A stretch of 64,000 nt of DNA from Paenibacillus sp. JZ16 (GCF_015326965.1 NZ_CP017659.1:6018001-6082000), one strand, 5' to 3'; counted from the first letter of the stretch, positions 8,563 to 17,201 are shown. The notes: generated from the sequence alone by a model not told the origin. Numbers and translations are program-made.

Positions 8563-9543
8563 ATGAGTAATATTAATACTGGAGTCAAGGTGAAACCCTA
8601 TGGTTCCGACACACAGGCAAGTCGACGTTTTAAGGGAGGGTTCTGGCTCGTCGTTTTGGGAGCCGCCCTGTGGGGCGTAGACCCCTTATTCCGGGTCATT
8701 CTGCTTAAGAATCTGACTTCGGCACAGATCGTTTTGCTTGAACATATCATTATTTCCCTGATTGCAATTCCTGTATTGTGGAAGAACCGGGAGGAACTAA
8801 AAGGCCTTGGCTGGAATCATGTCGGTGCTCTGCTGTTTATATCCTGGGGCGGCTCGGCATTGGCTACCGTATTGTTCACGATGGGGCTGTCGAGCGGCAA
8901 TCTGAATGCCGTCCTGCTGCTTCAGAAGCTGCAGCCGCTGTTTGCCATCATTCTGGCCAGCCTGCTTCTGAAAGAGAAGCTTCCGCGCCATTTCGGCATA
9001 CTGCTCATCATCGCGTTGGCGGGCACGTATTTACTGACCTTCGGTTTAACCTTGCCGATTGGCCATTGGAATGAGTTTATTCAAGTTGGCAGTCTCTTGT
9101 CCTTAGGCGCAGCAGCGCTGTGGGGCGGTTCAACCGTCATGGGGCGCCTGATGGTAGGCAAACTGAAATACGAGACGGTAACCTCGCTGCGCTTCGTGCT
9201 TGCCCTGCCGCTCCTGACCGTCATCACGTGGAGCGAGGGTGCAGCATGGAATATGCCGGCCTGGAATACCGGGGCCTTTGCCTTGGTATCGCTGAACCTG
9301 ATCGGTCAGGCATTACTGCCGGGTCTCCTGAGCTTGCTGGTTTATTATAAAGGATTAACCACGACCAAAGCCTCCGTGGCAACACTCGCGGAATTGAGTT
9401 TTCCCATGGTGGGCGTGCTCATCAACTGGATCGTATTCCAGCAGATCGTGACAGGTCCTCAGCTTCTGGGATTCCTGCTGATCTGGGTCGTACTGTTTAT
9501 TATTTCCAGACAGCAATCCGAAGCTTCCCCGCAATTGCAATAA
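8563..9543 (+). CDS. EamA/DMT-family transporter under FMN riboswitch, probable riboflavin importer
   Basis: A 326-residue integral membrane protein with about ten hydrophobic helices in two related halves, the fold of the EamA (drug/metabolite transporter) superfamily; the conserved early GAALWGVDPLF and later GAAALWGGSTVMG mark the start of each half. The ATG follows GGAGAGG by a normal distance. EamA proteins carry many substrates, so the family alone does not give the function. The FMN riboswitch immediately upstream does: genes so controlled are riboflavin biosynthesis or uptake genes, and EamA-type riboflavin transporters under RFN elements (ImpX, RibN) are known. Inference: riboflavin (or flavin) uptake across the cytoplasmic membrane, shut off by FMN. 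No rib biosynthesis genes are adjacent. A terminator follows. Confidence 0.85.
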   Translation: MSNINTGVKVKPYGSDTQASRRFKGGFWLVVLGAALWGVDPLFRVILLKNLTSAQIVLLEHIIISLIAIPVLWKNREELKGLGWNHVGALLFISWGGSALATVLFTMGLSSGNLNAVLLLQKLQPLFAIILASLLLKEKLPRHFGILLIIALAGTYLLTFGLTLPIGHWNEFIQVGSLLSLGAAALWGGSTVMGRLMVGKLKYETVTSLRFVLALPLLTVITWSEGAAWNMPAWNTGAFALVSLNLIGQALLPGLLSLLVYYKGLTTTKASVATLAELSFPMVGVLINWIVFQQIVTGPQLLGFLLIWVVLFIISRQQSEASPQLQ

Positions 9544-9562
9544 AATCATACGTTTGTAGAAA

Positions 9563-9592
9563 AAGCCGATCCGGATGGGGTCGGTTTTTTTG
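9563..9592 (+). terminator. Terminator after the EamA transporter
   Basis: GCCGATCC near 9565 pairs with GGGGTCGGT near 9577-9585, followed by seven T. Confidence 0.85.
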
Positions 9593-9747
9593 CCGTTACA
9601 CAAAACTGTTCCAGTAAGTTTGCCTGGCGAAAGGATCATTTTTTTGAAAGATGTGTAGGGTTTCCGGAATTAAAGGTGTCTTATATAGTAGCACCGGATC
9701 TATGGCTTGGTTCAACCAAAAGAGATGGATATAAAGGGGGAGGATCC

Positions 9748-10290
9748 ATGGAGGATCGGACATTGTTGGACGGGCTTGCGCAGAAAGATCCGCGGTGTTT
9801 TGAAACATTGGTTGACCGCTATTCACGCTACATAGCCGCGGTGGTCGCTAAAGTGGCCGGTGGACGGTTTAATTCCTACGATGTGGAGGAAATCACCGGG
9901 GACGTGCTGGTCAAGCTGTGGACAGACGGGCCCAAAATCATGCTGCGCGGAGATAGCCTCAAGCCTTATCTGGCCATAGCCGCGCGTAATCATACCTTGA
10001 ATGTTTTGCGAAAAAGACAGCGGGTCATTGAATCCGAATTGGAAGATGATGCGGTTTCTTGTCCTTCTGCAGAGGCATTGGCTATTCTGCGGCAGGAGAA
10101 GGAAGCGATTAGCGGCATGGTCCAGGATATGGGGGAACCGGATCGCGAAATCTTCATCCGCAGGTACTTCTATTTGGAGAAAGTCCGAGATATTGCAAGC
10201 AGGCTGAATATGCAGGAGAAAGCCGTCACGGCCCGGATCCGCCGGGCAAAGGACAAACTGCGCATTCATTATGAAACCGAGAATCCGTAG
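9748..10290 (+). CDS. ECF-type RNA polymerase sigma factor
   Basis: A 180-residue sigma-70 family protein with region 2 in the first half (FETLVDRYSRYI, then YDVEEITGDVLVKLW, the core-binding/-10 recognition part) and region 4 at the end (DREIFIRRYFYLEKVRDIAS, then a helix-turn-helix ending TARIRRAKDKLR). It lacks regions 1 and 3, as ECF factors do. The frame extends up to a GTG at 9676, but GGGGGAGG at 9736-9743 points to the ATG at 9748. The next gene, 61 bases on, codes a membrane protein with an anti-sigma-like layout, so the two are probably a signalling pair: the sigma factor is held inactive until a surface signal releases it. The target genes are not evident here, and I could not assign an autoregulatory promoter. 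Confidence 0.92.
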   Translation: MEDRTLLDGLAQKDPRCFETLVDRYSRYIAAVVAKVAGGRFNSYDVEEITGDVLVKLWTDGPKIMLRGDSLKPYLAIAARNHTLNVLRKRQRVIESELEDDAVSCPSAEALAILRQEKEAISGMVQDMGEPDREIFIRRYFYLEKVRDIASRLNMQEKAVTARIRRAKDKLRIHYETENP

Positions 10291-10351
10291 GATTTCTATA
10301 AGGACCGTGTCTATAGGAGTGAAGCTTCGAATCGATAGCGAAAGGGGATGG

Positions 10352-11353
10352 ATGCAAGTGAAGCGGCGAATTGTAGATATCATGGCCAATATCGACAATC
10401 AGGAGCTGGAGAATCTTCTCCTTACGGAGGAAGAGGAACGCGAGTTGACACAGCAAATCAGTATGGAACGCATCAAGAATCGAGCGATGAACCGTATTCA
10501 AGAGGAGGAAACGATGATGTTTAAAAACAGGAAAGTGAAAAAATATAAAGCCAGTATCGTTATCGCTGCCGCGATGATTATGATACTTAGCACGACCGCA
10601 TTTGCGAGCCAATACATGGATAGCTTGAAGCAGTTCTTCGGTCAATCCGCGTCCATTGCGGAAGACGAACGATCACCTATACAAGGGACAGATACCGCGT
10701 CCGGGGTAACCATGAATGTGGAAGAAGGGGTTTATGTCGGCAACAGCGGTTATTTGGTGGTCAGCTTCATGAAAGAGGATGGCACGCCATTCCCCGAGGG
10801 TGTTTCGATCCCCCTACTTGAACTGAAAACGGAACATGATGTGAGTTATATGGTGGGGCAGCAGCTTCTTGAGGATAACAAAAAGCTTGTCGGCGTATTT
10901 GAGATGGATGCGATGAATGACCTCGACGGGCTTAAGGCACGGATCACAGCCGATCGAATCACGTCAGCGGACAACACCCAAGCCGTTGAAGGCCCTTGGG
11001 ATGTTCAATTCACCATTTCTCCCGGGAAGCAGAGAGAGCAGAGTCTGAATCTGGCGATCGATGAGGGTGAGGAGGCACTGTCTCTCAGTACTATTAGTGT
11101 CTCTTCCATCGGTGTAGCTATCGAAGGCAAGCGTACCGATGGTGAGCTGGATAAACTGCCGGAGTATACGCCGGAGGTTAAGGTTATCGCCGCTGACGGA
11201 TCAGAACTGATGCTTCATGCCAGTTCGACAAGTACCACAAAGAGCGGGTTTCAGTGGCTGTATAATTTGGACAGCAAGAACAACCTCGTTTTTCTGGGGG
11301 ATGTGGACATCAAAAGCATCAGCATTGACGGCAACGTGACGGAGCTGAAGTAA
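10352..11353 (+). CDS. Membrane-anchored anti-sigma-like protein (DUF4179-type)
   Basis: A 333-residue protein with a cytoplasmic N-terminal part (about 1-65, rich in Glu and Arg, with LLLTEEEERELTQQI), one membrane segment (about 66-85, ASIVIAAAMIMILSTTAFA) and a roughly 245-residue outside domain of beta-rich character. This is the layout of DUF4179-type proteins that sit beside ECF sigma genes in Bacillales and act, or are presumed to act, as their anti-sigma factors. Start: AGGGG at 10343-10347 precedes ATG 10352 by 4 and GTG 10358 by 10, so either is possible; a frame-extending ATG at 10271 overlaps the sigma gene and has no site. The pairing with the sigma factor is from gene order; binding has not been shown. 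Confidence 0.8.
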   Translation: MQVKRRIVDIMANIDNQELENLLLTEEEERELTQQISMERIKNRAMNRIQEEETMMFKNRKVKKYKASIVIAAAMIMILSTTAFASQYMDSLKQFFGQSASIAEDERSPIQGTDTASGVTMNVEEGVYVGNSGYLVVSFMKEDGTPFPEGVSIPLLELKTEHDVSYMVGQQLLEDNKKLVGVFEMDAMNDLDGLKARITADRITSADNTQAVEGPWDVQFTISPGKQREQSLNLAIDEGEEALSLSTISVSSIGVAIEGKRTDGELDKLPEYTPEVKVIAADGSELMLHASSTSTTKSGFQWLYNLDSKNNLVFLGDVDIKSISIDGNVTELK

Positions 11354-11385
11354 ATATAGATATATAGGTGGCAGGAGGAATCACA

Positions 11386-11415
11386 AGGGGCAGAAGTGAT
11401 GACTTCTGCCCTTTT
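11386..11415 (+). terminator. Terminator of the sigma/anti-sigma operon
   Basis: A perfect 10-bp stem (11388-11397 with 11402-11411), loop GATG, then four T. Confidence 0.88.
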
Positions 11416-11452
11416 ACTTGATCAACACCTCAGCAGGAATGGAATCCGAAAG

Positions 11453-11498
11453 CCGTAAACGCATCAGGCCATAGCCTAAATACGCTTACGGTTTTTTT
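11453..11498 (+). terminator. Second, weaker terminator-like hairpin
   Basis: CCGTAA (11453) pairs with TTACGG (ending 11491), an AGGC/GCCT hairpin lies inside, and seven T follow. Probably a backup terminator. Confidence 0.5.
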
Positions 11499-11578
11499 GA
11501 GGCTTCGGACCGAAATATGATTCATGAGAAAAAAATGTATTGAAATTGGAGAAAACGTCCATTAAAATGAAACCAACT

Positions 11579-11603
11579 ACCATACTAGTTATACTAGTAT
11601 GGT
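11579..11603 (+). promoter_or_regulatory. Perfect 11-bp inverted repeat, candidate operator
   Basis: The arms ACCATACTAGT and ACTAGTATGGT are exact complements separated by TAT. No T-run follows, so it is more like a protein-binding site than a terminator. It lies about 290 bases upstream of the sugar ABC operon, whose last gene is a GntR regulator that could bind it. Confidence 0.5.
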
Positions 11604-11690
11604 GAAACGCAACTCTCAACATAGGTGGGAGAGGCAGCTGGGTCACTTTGTCGGTATAACGTTCAAGATACGGAAGTCTATTGGTAAAAC

Positions 11691-11714
11691 CAATATTGTA
11701 AGCGCTTAATATTG
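11691..11714 (+). promoter_or_regulatory. Cre-like palindromic site upstream of the sugar ABC operon
   Basis: Seven-base inverted arms (CAATATT at 11691, AATATTG at 11708) flank an 8-bp palindromic core AAGCGCTT. The core region reads TGTAAGCGCTTAAT, one mismatch from the CcpA cre consensus (TGWAARCGYTWNCW); LacI-family sugar repressors bind similar sequences. Sugar-dependent repression of the downstream transporter is the likely role. Confidence 0.55.
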
Positions 11715-11895
11715 AAGGGGGGATCAATATAAGGGAGGATATTACCTGCCGTAACGCTGCAACCTGCTTATAGCCACAATAATTGAAAGCGATTTCTTCG
11801 TGAGTACTGAATGGAGCTGGATCATGAAACACGGCCATATTCCATGACGAAAGAGGTATGAGAAGAGGCCATACGGATTGGAGTGAATTACGTCG
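11715..11895 (+). other. Untranslated leader of the sugar ABC operon
   Basis: About 180 bases between the cre-like palindrome and the first permease gene. I see no open frame with a convincing ribosome-binding site and no recognised riboswitch. A GGAG at 11880-11883 serves the ATG at 11896. Confidence 0.4.
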
Positions 11896-12861
11896 ATGGA
11901 GCCAAAAGTTGCGCATCATTCCTTGCCAGCCGTGAAAGCGGCCAAGAAGCCATCCAAACTTAAAACCGTCGCTGCCCTGGTCCGGAAGGATTGGCAGCTG
12001 TATTCCCTATTGATTTTGCCGGTCATGTACCTGCTCATTTTTAAATATGGACCGATGATTGGCAACGTGATCGCTTTCAGGCGATTTATGCCCGGAGGAA
12101 GCATCTATGGGGAGAAATGGGTAGGACTGCACTATTTCAACATGTTTATCCATGACCCGGCGTTCTGGAACGTATTCAAGAATACCCTGCTGCTCGGTGC
12201 GTTATCCCTGCTCTTTACGTTTCCGGTACCCATCATCTTTGCGCTGCTGCTGAATGAGGTGAAGAGCAGGCGATTCAAGAAATTCGTTCAGACGGCTTCT
12301 TATCTCCCGCACTTTCTGTCCATCGTCATCGTTGCCGGGATGATCCTGCAATTGACGTCGGTCAACGGCTCCGTTAACTCGCTCGTGGAGTTCTTTAACG
12401 GGGAACGAATCAATTTCATGCAGCGGGCCGAGTGGTTCCGGGCGATCTATATCTCGTCGGAAATCTGGCAGGGCATGGGCTGGGGCGCGATCCTGTATCT
12501 GGCCGCATTAACGACGATTGATGAATCGCTGTACGAGGCGGCAAGGATCGACGGGGCCAACCGCTGGAAGCAAACGCTGTTTGTCACGATTCCGGGCATC
12601 CTGCCGACGATTGTGACGCTGCTGATCCTGAACATGGGGGCATTCCTGGCGGTAGGGTTCGAGAAAATATTGCTGCTGTACAATCCGGTTATATATGAGA
12701 CGGCTGATGTGATCTCGACGTACCTGTATCGGGTCGGTCTCGTATCGAACAACTTCAGTTATGCCACGGCCATTGGACTGTTCGAATCCATAATCGGACT
12801 TATATTGGTATTCTCCGTGAATGCGATCTCGCGAAGACTGACGGATCGAAGCTTATGGTAA
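11896..12861 (+). CDS. Sugar ABC transporter permease, LplB/YteP type
   Basis: A 321-residue inner-membrane permease of the MalF-like binding-protein-dependent family, with about six helices and the cytoplasmic EAA loop that docks on the ATPase (EAARIDGANRWKQTLFVTIP at about residues 215-234). The N-terminal part (WQLYSLLILPVMYLLIFKYGPM) is characteristic of the LplB group found with long lipoprotein binding proteins. It opens a tightly packed operon: permease, permease (13-base gap), binding lipoprotein (47-base gap). The ATPase is missing and is probably a shared MsmX-type subunit elsewhere. Expression is likely controlled through the palindromes at 11579 and 11691. Confidence 0.93.
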   Translation: MEPKVAHHSLPAVKAAKKPSKLKTVAALVRKDWQLYSLLILPVMYLLIFKYGPMIGNVIAFRRFMPGGSIYGEKWVGLHYFNMFIHDPAFWNVFKNTLLLGALSLLFTFPVPIIFALLLNEVKSRRFKKFVQTASYLPHFLSIVIVAGMILQLTSVNGSVNSLVEFFNGERINFMQRAEWFRAIYISSEIWQGMGWGAILYLAALTTIDESLYEAARIDGANRWKQTLFVTIPGILPTIVTLLILNMGAFLAVGFEKILLLYNPVIYETADVISTYLYRVGLVSNNFSYATAIGLFESIIGLILVFSVNAISRRLTDRSLW

Positions 12862-12874
12862 GGAGGGAGCGGTT

Positions 12875-13747
12875 ATGAAGGAGTCAAGATCCTATAAGGT
12901 GTTCAAAGTGTGCAATGCCATCATTCTGCTGTTCGTTGTCTTCATCACGCTGTATCCCTTCCTGAACGTGGTCGCTCAATCCTTCAGCGGCGAGTCGTAC
13001 ATCAATTCAGGGAAGGTGAACCTGATTCCGAGGGGCTTCAATCTCGATACCTACAAAACCGTCACCAATGACGCCATGTTCTGGACGAATTACAAAAACA
13101 CCGTCGTGTACAGCGTGGTCGGCACCGCGATATCGATGTTCTTAACGACGATTTTTGCTTACGCCCTGTCCAAGAAAAGGCTGGTAGGACGCAAGTTCCT
13201 GACGATGTTTGCCGTGTTCACGATGTTCTTCAACGGGGGGCTGATCCCGAACTATGTGCTCATTAACAGCCTGGGCTTCAGCAACTCGATCTGGGCCATC
13301 GTAATCCCGGGAGCCATCAGCATATATAACATGCTCATCATGAAATCCTTTTTTGAAAATATGCCGGAAGAGCTGGAGGAAGCCGCGGCCATTGACGGCT
13401 TGAACACGTACGGCATGCTGTTCCGAATCGTGCTTCCTTTAAGCAAAGCGGTCATCGCGACCATGGTTCTCTTCTATGCCGTCGGGCACTGGAACTCCTG
13501 GTTTCCGGCTTTCCTGTACCTGGATCAGAAGGAGCTCTTCCCGGTTACGATCTATTTGCGCAACATGATAGCGGGCGCAACGGGCGTGACCTCCGCCGGT
13601 GCTACCTCGGCCGATAACCTGACGCAGATATCCGCCAATATCAAATCGGTGACCATGGTGCTGACCATTTTGCCGATATTGACGATTTATCCGTTCGTGC
13701 AACGTTATTTCGTAACCGGCATCATGCTGGGCTCCGTAAAGCAATAG
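12875..13747 (+). CDS. Sugar ABC transporter permease, LplC/YtcP type
   Basis: A 290-residue permease of the MalG-like family and the second half of the membrane channel with the preceding gene. The EAA loop is clear (EEAAAIDGLNTYGMLFRIVL at about residues 168-187). The first helix region (FVVFITLYPFLNVVAQSFSG) and the C-terminal ending YFVTGIMLGSVKQ are typical of LplC proteins. AAGGAGGGAG stands just before the ATG. It is paralogous to the fragment at the left edge of the window. The substrate is a carbohydrate, not otherwise defined. Confidence 0.93.
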   Translation: MKESRSYKVFKVCNAIILLFVVFITLYPFLNVVAQSFSGESYINSGKVNLIPRGFNLDTYKTVTNDAMFWTNYKNTVVYSVVGTAISMFLTTIFAYALSKKRLVGRKFLTMFAVFTMFFNGGLIPNYVLINSLGFSNSIWAIVIPGAISIYNMLIMKSFFENMPEELEEAAAIDGLNTYGMLFRIVLPLSKAVIATMVLFYAVGHWNSWFPAFLYLDQKELFPVTIYLRNMIAGATGVTSAGATSADNLTQISANIKSVTMVLTILPILTIYPFVQRYFVTGIMLGSVKQ

Positions 13748-13794
13748 GACCATCCGTAAGGACATTTTATTGATATCATGGGGGGAATGAGAAA

Positions 13795-15420
13795 GTGAAA
13801 AAGAGTCATCGATCGTTTGCCGGCAAAGCTTTATTGCTATCGTTAATCGTTGCGATCTTGGCGGCGTGTACCGACAAGACAGGCGGCAAAGAGGCCGAAA
13901 TCCAGGATAAGGGCGCGATGGAAACCTACGCCGTAGGCGATACGTTCAAGGCGACGGAGCCATTCGATCTGTCCATCCTCTACAGCGACCAGCCGGCGTA
14001 TCCTTACAAGCAGGACTGGATGCTTTTTGCTAAAATAAAAGAAATGACGAACGTGACCTTGAAGCCGACGATCGTGCCGATGAGCGATTACAGCCAAAAG
14101 CGCAGTCTGCTGATCAGCTCCGGCGATGCGCCGCTGGTCATTCCGAAGACTTACCCCGGGGAGGAATCCGCGTTCGTGGCTTCCGGTGCGATTCTTCCGA
14201 TCAGTGATTATATTGATCTGATGCCGAACTTCAAGGACAAGATCGAGAAATGGGACATGGAAAGCGAACTGGAAGGGCTTCGCCAGGAGGACAAAAAATA
14301 TTATGTGCTCCCGGGCCTCCATGAAGCGGTGTGGCCGGACTATACGCTGATCGTGCGCACGGATATTTTCGAAAAGCATAACATCGCAATTCCGACCACC
14401 TGGGATGAGCTGTATACGGCGATGAAGCAGTTGAAGCAGGAGTACCCGGACATTACGCCGTTCTCCGATCGCTTCAAATTCAACAGTACGCTGAACATCG
14501 CGGCTACGGGCTTCGGCACCAAAGGCGGATGGGGCTACGGCAGCGGACTTACGTATAAGGAAGATACGGATGAATTTGTGTACACGGCGGCAACGGATGA
14601 ATATAAGGACATGTTGGCCTACTTCCATAAGCTGGTGGATGAAGGATTGCTGGACAAAGAGAGCTTTACCCAGGATGACGATCAGGCCGTGCAAAAGTTC
14701 GTGACCGGCAAATCCTTCATCATTAACGGCAACTCCCAGACCGTGGTCCAGCATCGCAATGATATGGACAAAACGCTGGGCGAAGGCAAGTATGCGATCA
14801 GCAAAATCACGGTTCCCGGCGGCCCGGCAGGCCAGCTGATGTCCGGCAGCCGACTCGAGAACGGGGTGATGATCACTTCCAAAGTGAAAGAGAGCGAGCA
14901 TTTTAAAGCCATCCTGCAGTTTATCGACTGGCTCTATTACAGCGACGAGGGACAGGAATTTACGAAGTGGGGCGTCGAAGGCGTAACGTATACCAAGGAA
15001 GGCGGCGTGCGCAAGCTGATGGACGACATTAACTACAACGGATTGAATCCGAAGGGCACGAAGGATCTGCGGATCGAGCACGGCTTCTCGGGCGGCGTGT
15101 TTGCGTACGGCGGCACGACGGAGCTGCTTCAATCCATGTTCAGCGAGGAAGAGCAGCAGTTCCAGAAGAGCATGAGCGAAACAAAAACTGTCGTGAAGCC
15201 GGAGCCGCCGATTCCGTACTCGGTTGAAGAACGCGAGCGAGTGACGCTTTTGAGCACGCCGCTGAAGGACTACACGGATCAGAACACGCTGAAGTTCATT
15301 CTGGGCGATCGCGATCTTGCCGAGTACGACAAGTTCGTGAAGGAGCTGGATAGCCAGGGCGTAGGACAATACCTGGAGATTGCGAATAAGACTTATAAAA
15401 AATATAAAGAGCAACAATAA
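13795..15420 (+). CDS. Sugar ABC transporter substrate-binding lipoprotein
   Basis: A 541-residue family 1 solute-binding protein that starts at a GTG behind a G-rich site (near 13780). The signal peptide ends in the lipobox LAAC, so the mature protein is lipid-anchored on the outer face of the membrane. It completes the ABC system with the two permeases just upstream. Its size and ordering match the first lipoprotein of the window (104-1723), but the two differ enough to suggest different ligands. GC at third codon positions rises in this gene, which leaves a 524-codon open frame on the opposite strand; that frame is a shadow. A hairpin terminator follows, but downstream genes are co-directional and may be partly read through. 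Confidence 0.92.
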   Translation: MKKSHRSFAGKALLLSLIVAILAACTDKTGGKEAEIQDKGAMETYAVGDTFKATEPFDLSILYSDQPAYPYKQDWMLFAKIKEMTNVTLKPTIVPMSDYSQKRSLLISSGDAPLVIPKTYPGEESAFVASGAILPISDYIDLMPNFKDKIEKWDMESELEGLRQEDKKYYVLPGLHEAVWPDYTLIVRTDIFEKHNIAIPTTWDELYTAMKQLKQEYPDITPFSDRFKFNSTLNIAATGFGTKGGWGYGSGLTYKEDTDEFVYTAATDEYKDMLAYFHKLVDEGLLDKESFTQDDDQAVQKFVTGKSFIINGNSQTVVQHRNDMDKTLGEGKYAISKITVPGGPAGQLMSGSRLENGVMITSKVKESEHFKAILQFIDWLYYSDEGQEFTKWGVEGVTYTKEGGVRKLMDDINYNGLNPKGTKDLRIEHGFSGGVFAYGGTTELLQSMFSEEEQQFQKSMSETKTVVKPEPPIPYSVEERERVTLLSTPLKDYTDQNTLKFILGDRDLAEYDKFVKELDSQGVGQYLEIANKTYKKYKEQQ

Positions 15421-15431
15421 CCAACGGATCG

Positions 15432-15470
15432 ACAGGCTGCCGTTTCTTTATGGAAAGGCAGCCTGTTTGG
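15432..15470 (+). terminator. Terminator after the binding-protein gene
   Basis: A perfect 10-bp stem (15432-15441 with 15457-15466) followed by only three T; possibly a leaky or mRNA-stabilising hairpin. Confidence 0.7.
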
Positions 15471-15530
15471 AAGTTCGGACGGTCGCGATGTTCCATCCTG
15501 CACTGTAGACGACAAGGAGGTTGTTCTAAA

Positions 15531-16331
15531 TTGAGTGTGACCGTTCAAGACGTAATCAACCGATTAACCGAACCAGCGGGACGCCTTGAATCCACGGTGG
15601 ACGGGGTTGTAGCCGGAAGCGCGGATGCCATCGTTCACGGCATCGCCGTCACGTTCGCCGCCTCGTTTTCGGTTTTGCAGAGAGCCGTACAGGCGGGAGC
15701 TAACCTTGTGATCACCCATGAGGGGATCTTTTACAGCCACCATGAGGATGGAGTGGATGGGATGCAGGCGAGTTCTGTCCACCAGGATAAAATAGATCTG
15801 ATCCATTCCGGCAATCTGGCGATTTACCGGTTTCATGATGCGCCTCACAGGTATGTTCCCGATATGATCACACAGGGATTGGTTCAGGCACTGGACTGGG
15901 AGCCCTATATCGATACGTACCTTCCTACAGCTGCCCTAGTCACACTGCCCGGAGAACTGACAGTTCAGGAGATTGCAGAAGATATAAAAAGAAAACTGAA
16001 TCTTCCGTATCTTCGTTATGTGGGGAATCGAAGCGGAATATGCTCCAGAATCGGCATAACCGTCGGCTACCGTGGCGGCGGCGCGCATGCTATTCCTCTC
16101 TGCGTGAATGAGCGGCTGGATCTGCTTATCGCCGGCGAAGGCCCGGAATGGGAGACACCCGAATATATCGGCGATGCAGTGGCTCAAGGCCGGAACCCGT
16201 CCATGCTTCTGCTTGGTCATGCCGCCAGCGAGGAGCCCGGTATGGCCTGTGCGGCCAAGCTGCTCCGGGAGCTTTTTCCGCAGATTCCCGTACATTATAT
16301 ACCGCCCGTGCCCTTGATTCAGGTAATATAG
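15531..16331 (+). CDS. Nif3-like dinuclear-metal-centre hexameric protein
   Basis: A 266-residue protein of the Nif3/DUF34 family. Family-type metal ligands are visible: ITHEGIFY near residue 60 and the C-terminal GHAASEEPGM, where a His and Glu complete the dinuclear site. Nif3 proteins form toroid hexamers; their reaction is not settled, though a GTP cyclohydrolase I type-2-like role has been proposed for some. The start is a TTG preceded by AAGGAGG with 10 bases spacing; the longer frame from 15450 has no such site. The position directly after a sugar transporter and before a GntR regulator suggests a link to handling of the imported compound, which is inference. This copy lacks the PII-like insert seen in longer members (about 370 residues). 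Confidence 0.82.
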   Translation: MSVTVQDVINRLTEPAGRLESTVDGVVAGSADAIVHGIAVTFAASFSVLQRAVQAGANLVITHEGIFYSHHEDGVDGMQASSVHQDKIDLIHSGNLAIYRFHDAPHRYVPDMITQGLVQALDWEPYIDTYLPTAALVTLPGELTVQEIAEDIKRKLNLPYLRYVGNRSGICSRIGITVGYRGGGAHAIPLCVNERLDLLIAGEGPEWETPEYIGDAVAQGRNPSMLLLGHAASEEPGMACAAKLLRELFPQIPVHYIPPVPLIQVI

Positions 16332-16452
16332 AGGGAGAAATAACTTCAAGCGGTATCGGAAGAGCCATCCGCATAGAAAGCGATGCGATCAGCCGAATTT
16401 TATAACGTAAGCAAAAAGAACACTTGAGCATAAGAGAAAGAGGTAACGACAT

Positions 16453-17127
16453 ATGTCAACAGAGCAAAAGATTAAAGGCTCTACCAGGGAGTATTCCTAT
16501 CAGCTGCTGAAAGACCGGATATTCCATCTGGAGCTGGAGCCGGGTACGAAAATCTCGGAAAAGGAAATTGCGGATGAATTGAACGTCAGCCGAACGCCGG
16601 TCCGGGAAGCGTTCATGAAGCTTGCCGAGGAGGAACTGCTCGACATTATTCCGCAAAGCGGGACAATCGTATCCCGTATTAATCTCAAGCATGTTGAGGA
16701 AGGCCGGTTTATTAGGGAGAAGATCGAGAAGGAAATCGTGGCGCTCGCCTGCGAATTTTTCCCCGAAGAGTTCCGTTTCCGTCTGGAAACCAATATTGCG
16801 CTTCAGGACATATGCGCGGGAAACCATAATTTCTATAAGCTGTTTGAGCTGGACGAGGAGTTCCATCAAATTCTGTTTGAGGGTACAGGCAAAGAACGGA
16901 CCTGGAAGATGCTGCAGCAACTGAACATTCATTTCAACCGCTTGCGGCTGCTTCGCCTGTCGAAGGACTCCAACTGGGAGAATATTATCTCGCAGCATAA
17001 GGAAATGTATCAACTGATCGTTAATAAACAAGCGGAGCAGGCCATGAACGTAATGGAGCGCCATCTGCGTCTTGTCGTTGTGGAGCAGGATATTTTACGC
17101 GAGAAGTATCCGCATTATTTTATTTAA
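16453..17127 (+). CDS. GntR-family transcriptional regulator, FadR/FCD type
   Basis: A 224-residue repressor or activator. The N-terminal winged helix-turn-helix (residues about 8-75) has the typical EKEIADELNVSRTPVREAFMKL recognition region, followed by an all-helical FCD ligand-binding domain with the usual acid/His metal or ligand positions (ELDEEFHQILF, SQHKEMYQLI, MERHLRLV). FCD regulators sense small acids or sugar-derived acids. It lies at the end of the sugar ABC/Nif3 cluster and is the best candidate to bind the inverted repeat at 11579-11603. GAAAGAGG precedes the ATG. The effector is not known. Confidence 0.9.
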   Translation: MSTEQKIKGSTREYSYQLLKDRIFHLELEPGTKISEKEIADELNVSRTPVREAFMKLAEEELLDIIPQSGTIVSRINLKHVEEGRFIREKIEKEIVALACEFFPEEFRFRLETNIALQDICAGNHNFYKLFELDEEFHQILFEGTGKERTWKMLQQLNIHFNRLRLLRLSKDSNWENIISQHKEMYQLIVNKQAEQAMNVMERHLRLVVVEQDILREKYPHYFI

Positions 17128-17149
17128 CAAGCTTTATTAAAAATAATGA

Positions 17150-17201
17150 CCCGCAGGAGAGTCACTTGGGATCAAGTGACCAGCCTTGCGGGCCATTTTT
17201 T
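17150..17201. terminator. Bidirectional terminator between GntR gene and spo0M
   Basis: CCCGCAGG at 17150-17157 pairs with CCTTGCGGG at 17184-17192 (one bulge), with an inner GTCACTTG/CAAGTGAC stem. Seven T follow on the plus strand and A-rich sequence precedes, serving both convergent genes. Confidence 0.85.

Noticed and set aside
9600..9747. Autoregulatory ECF promoter upstream of the sigma factor gene
   Set aside because: No clear AAC-type -35 with a matching -10 could be fixed; left unassigned.
13843..15417. 524-codon open frame on the minus strand, opposite the second sugar-binding lipoprotein
   Set aside because: It mirrors the real gene nearly end to end; its sequence is rich in Leu, Arg, Val and His as expected of a GC-rich antisense frame, has no ribosome-binding site, and no family is recognisable.
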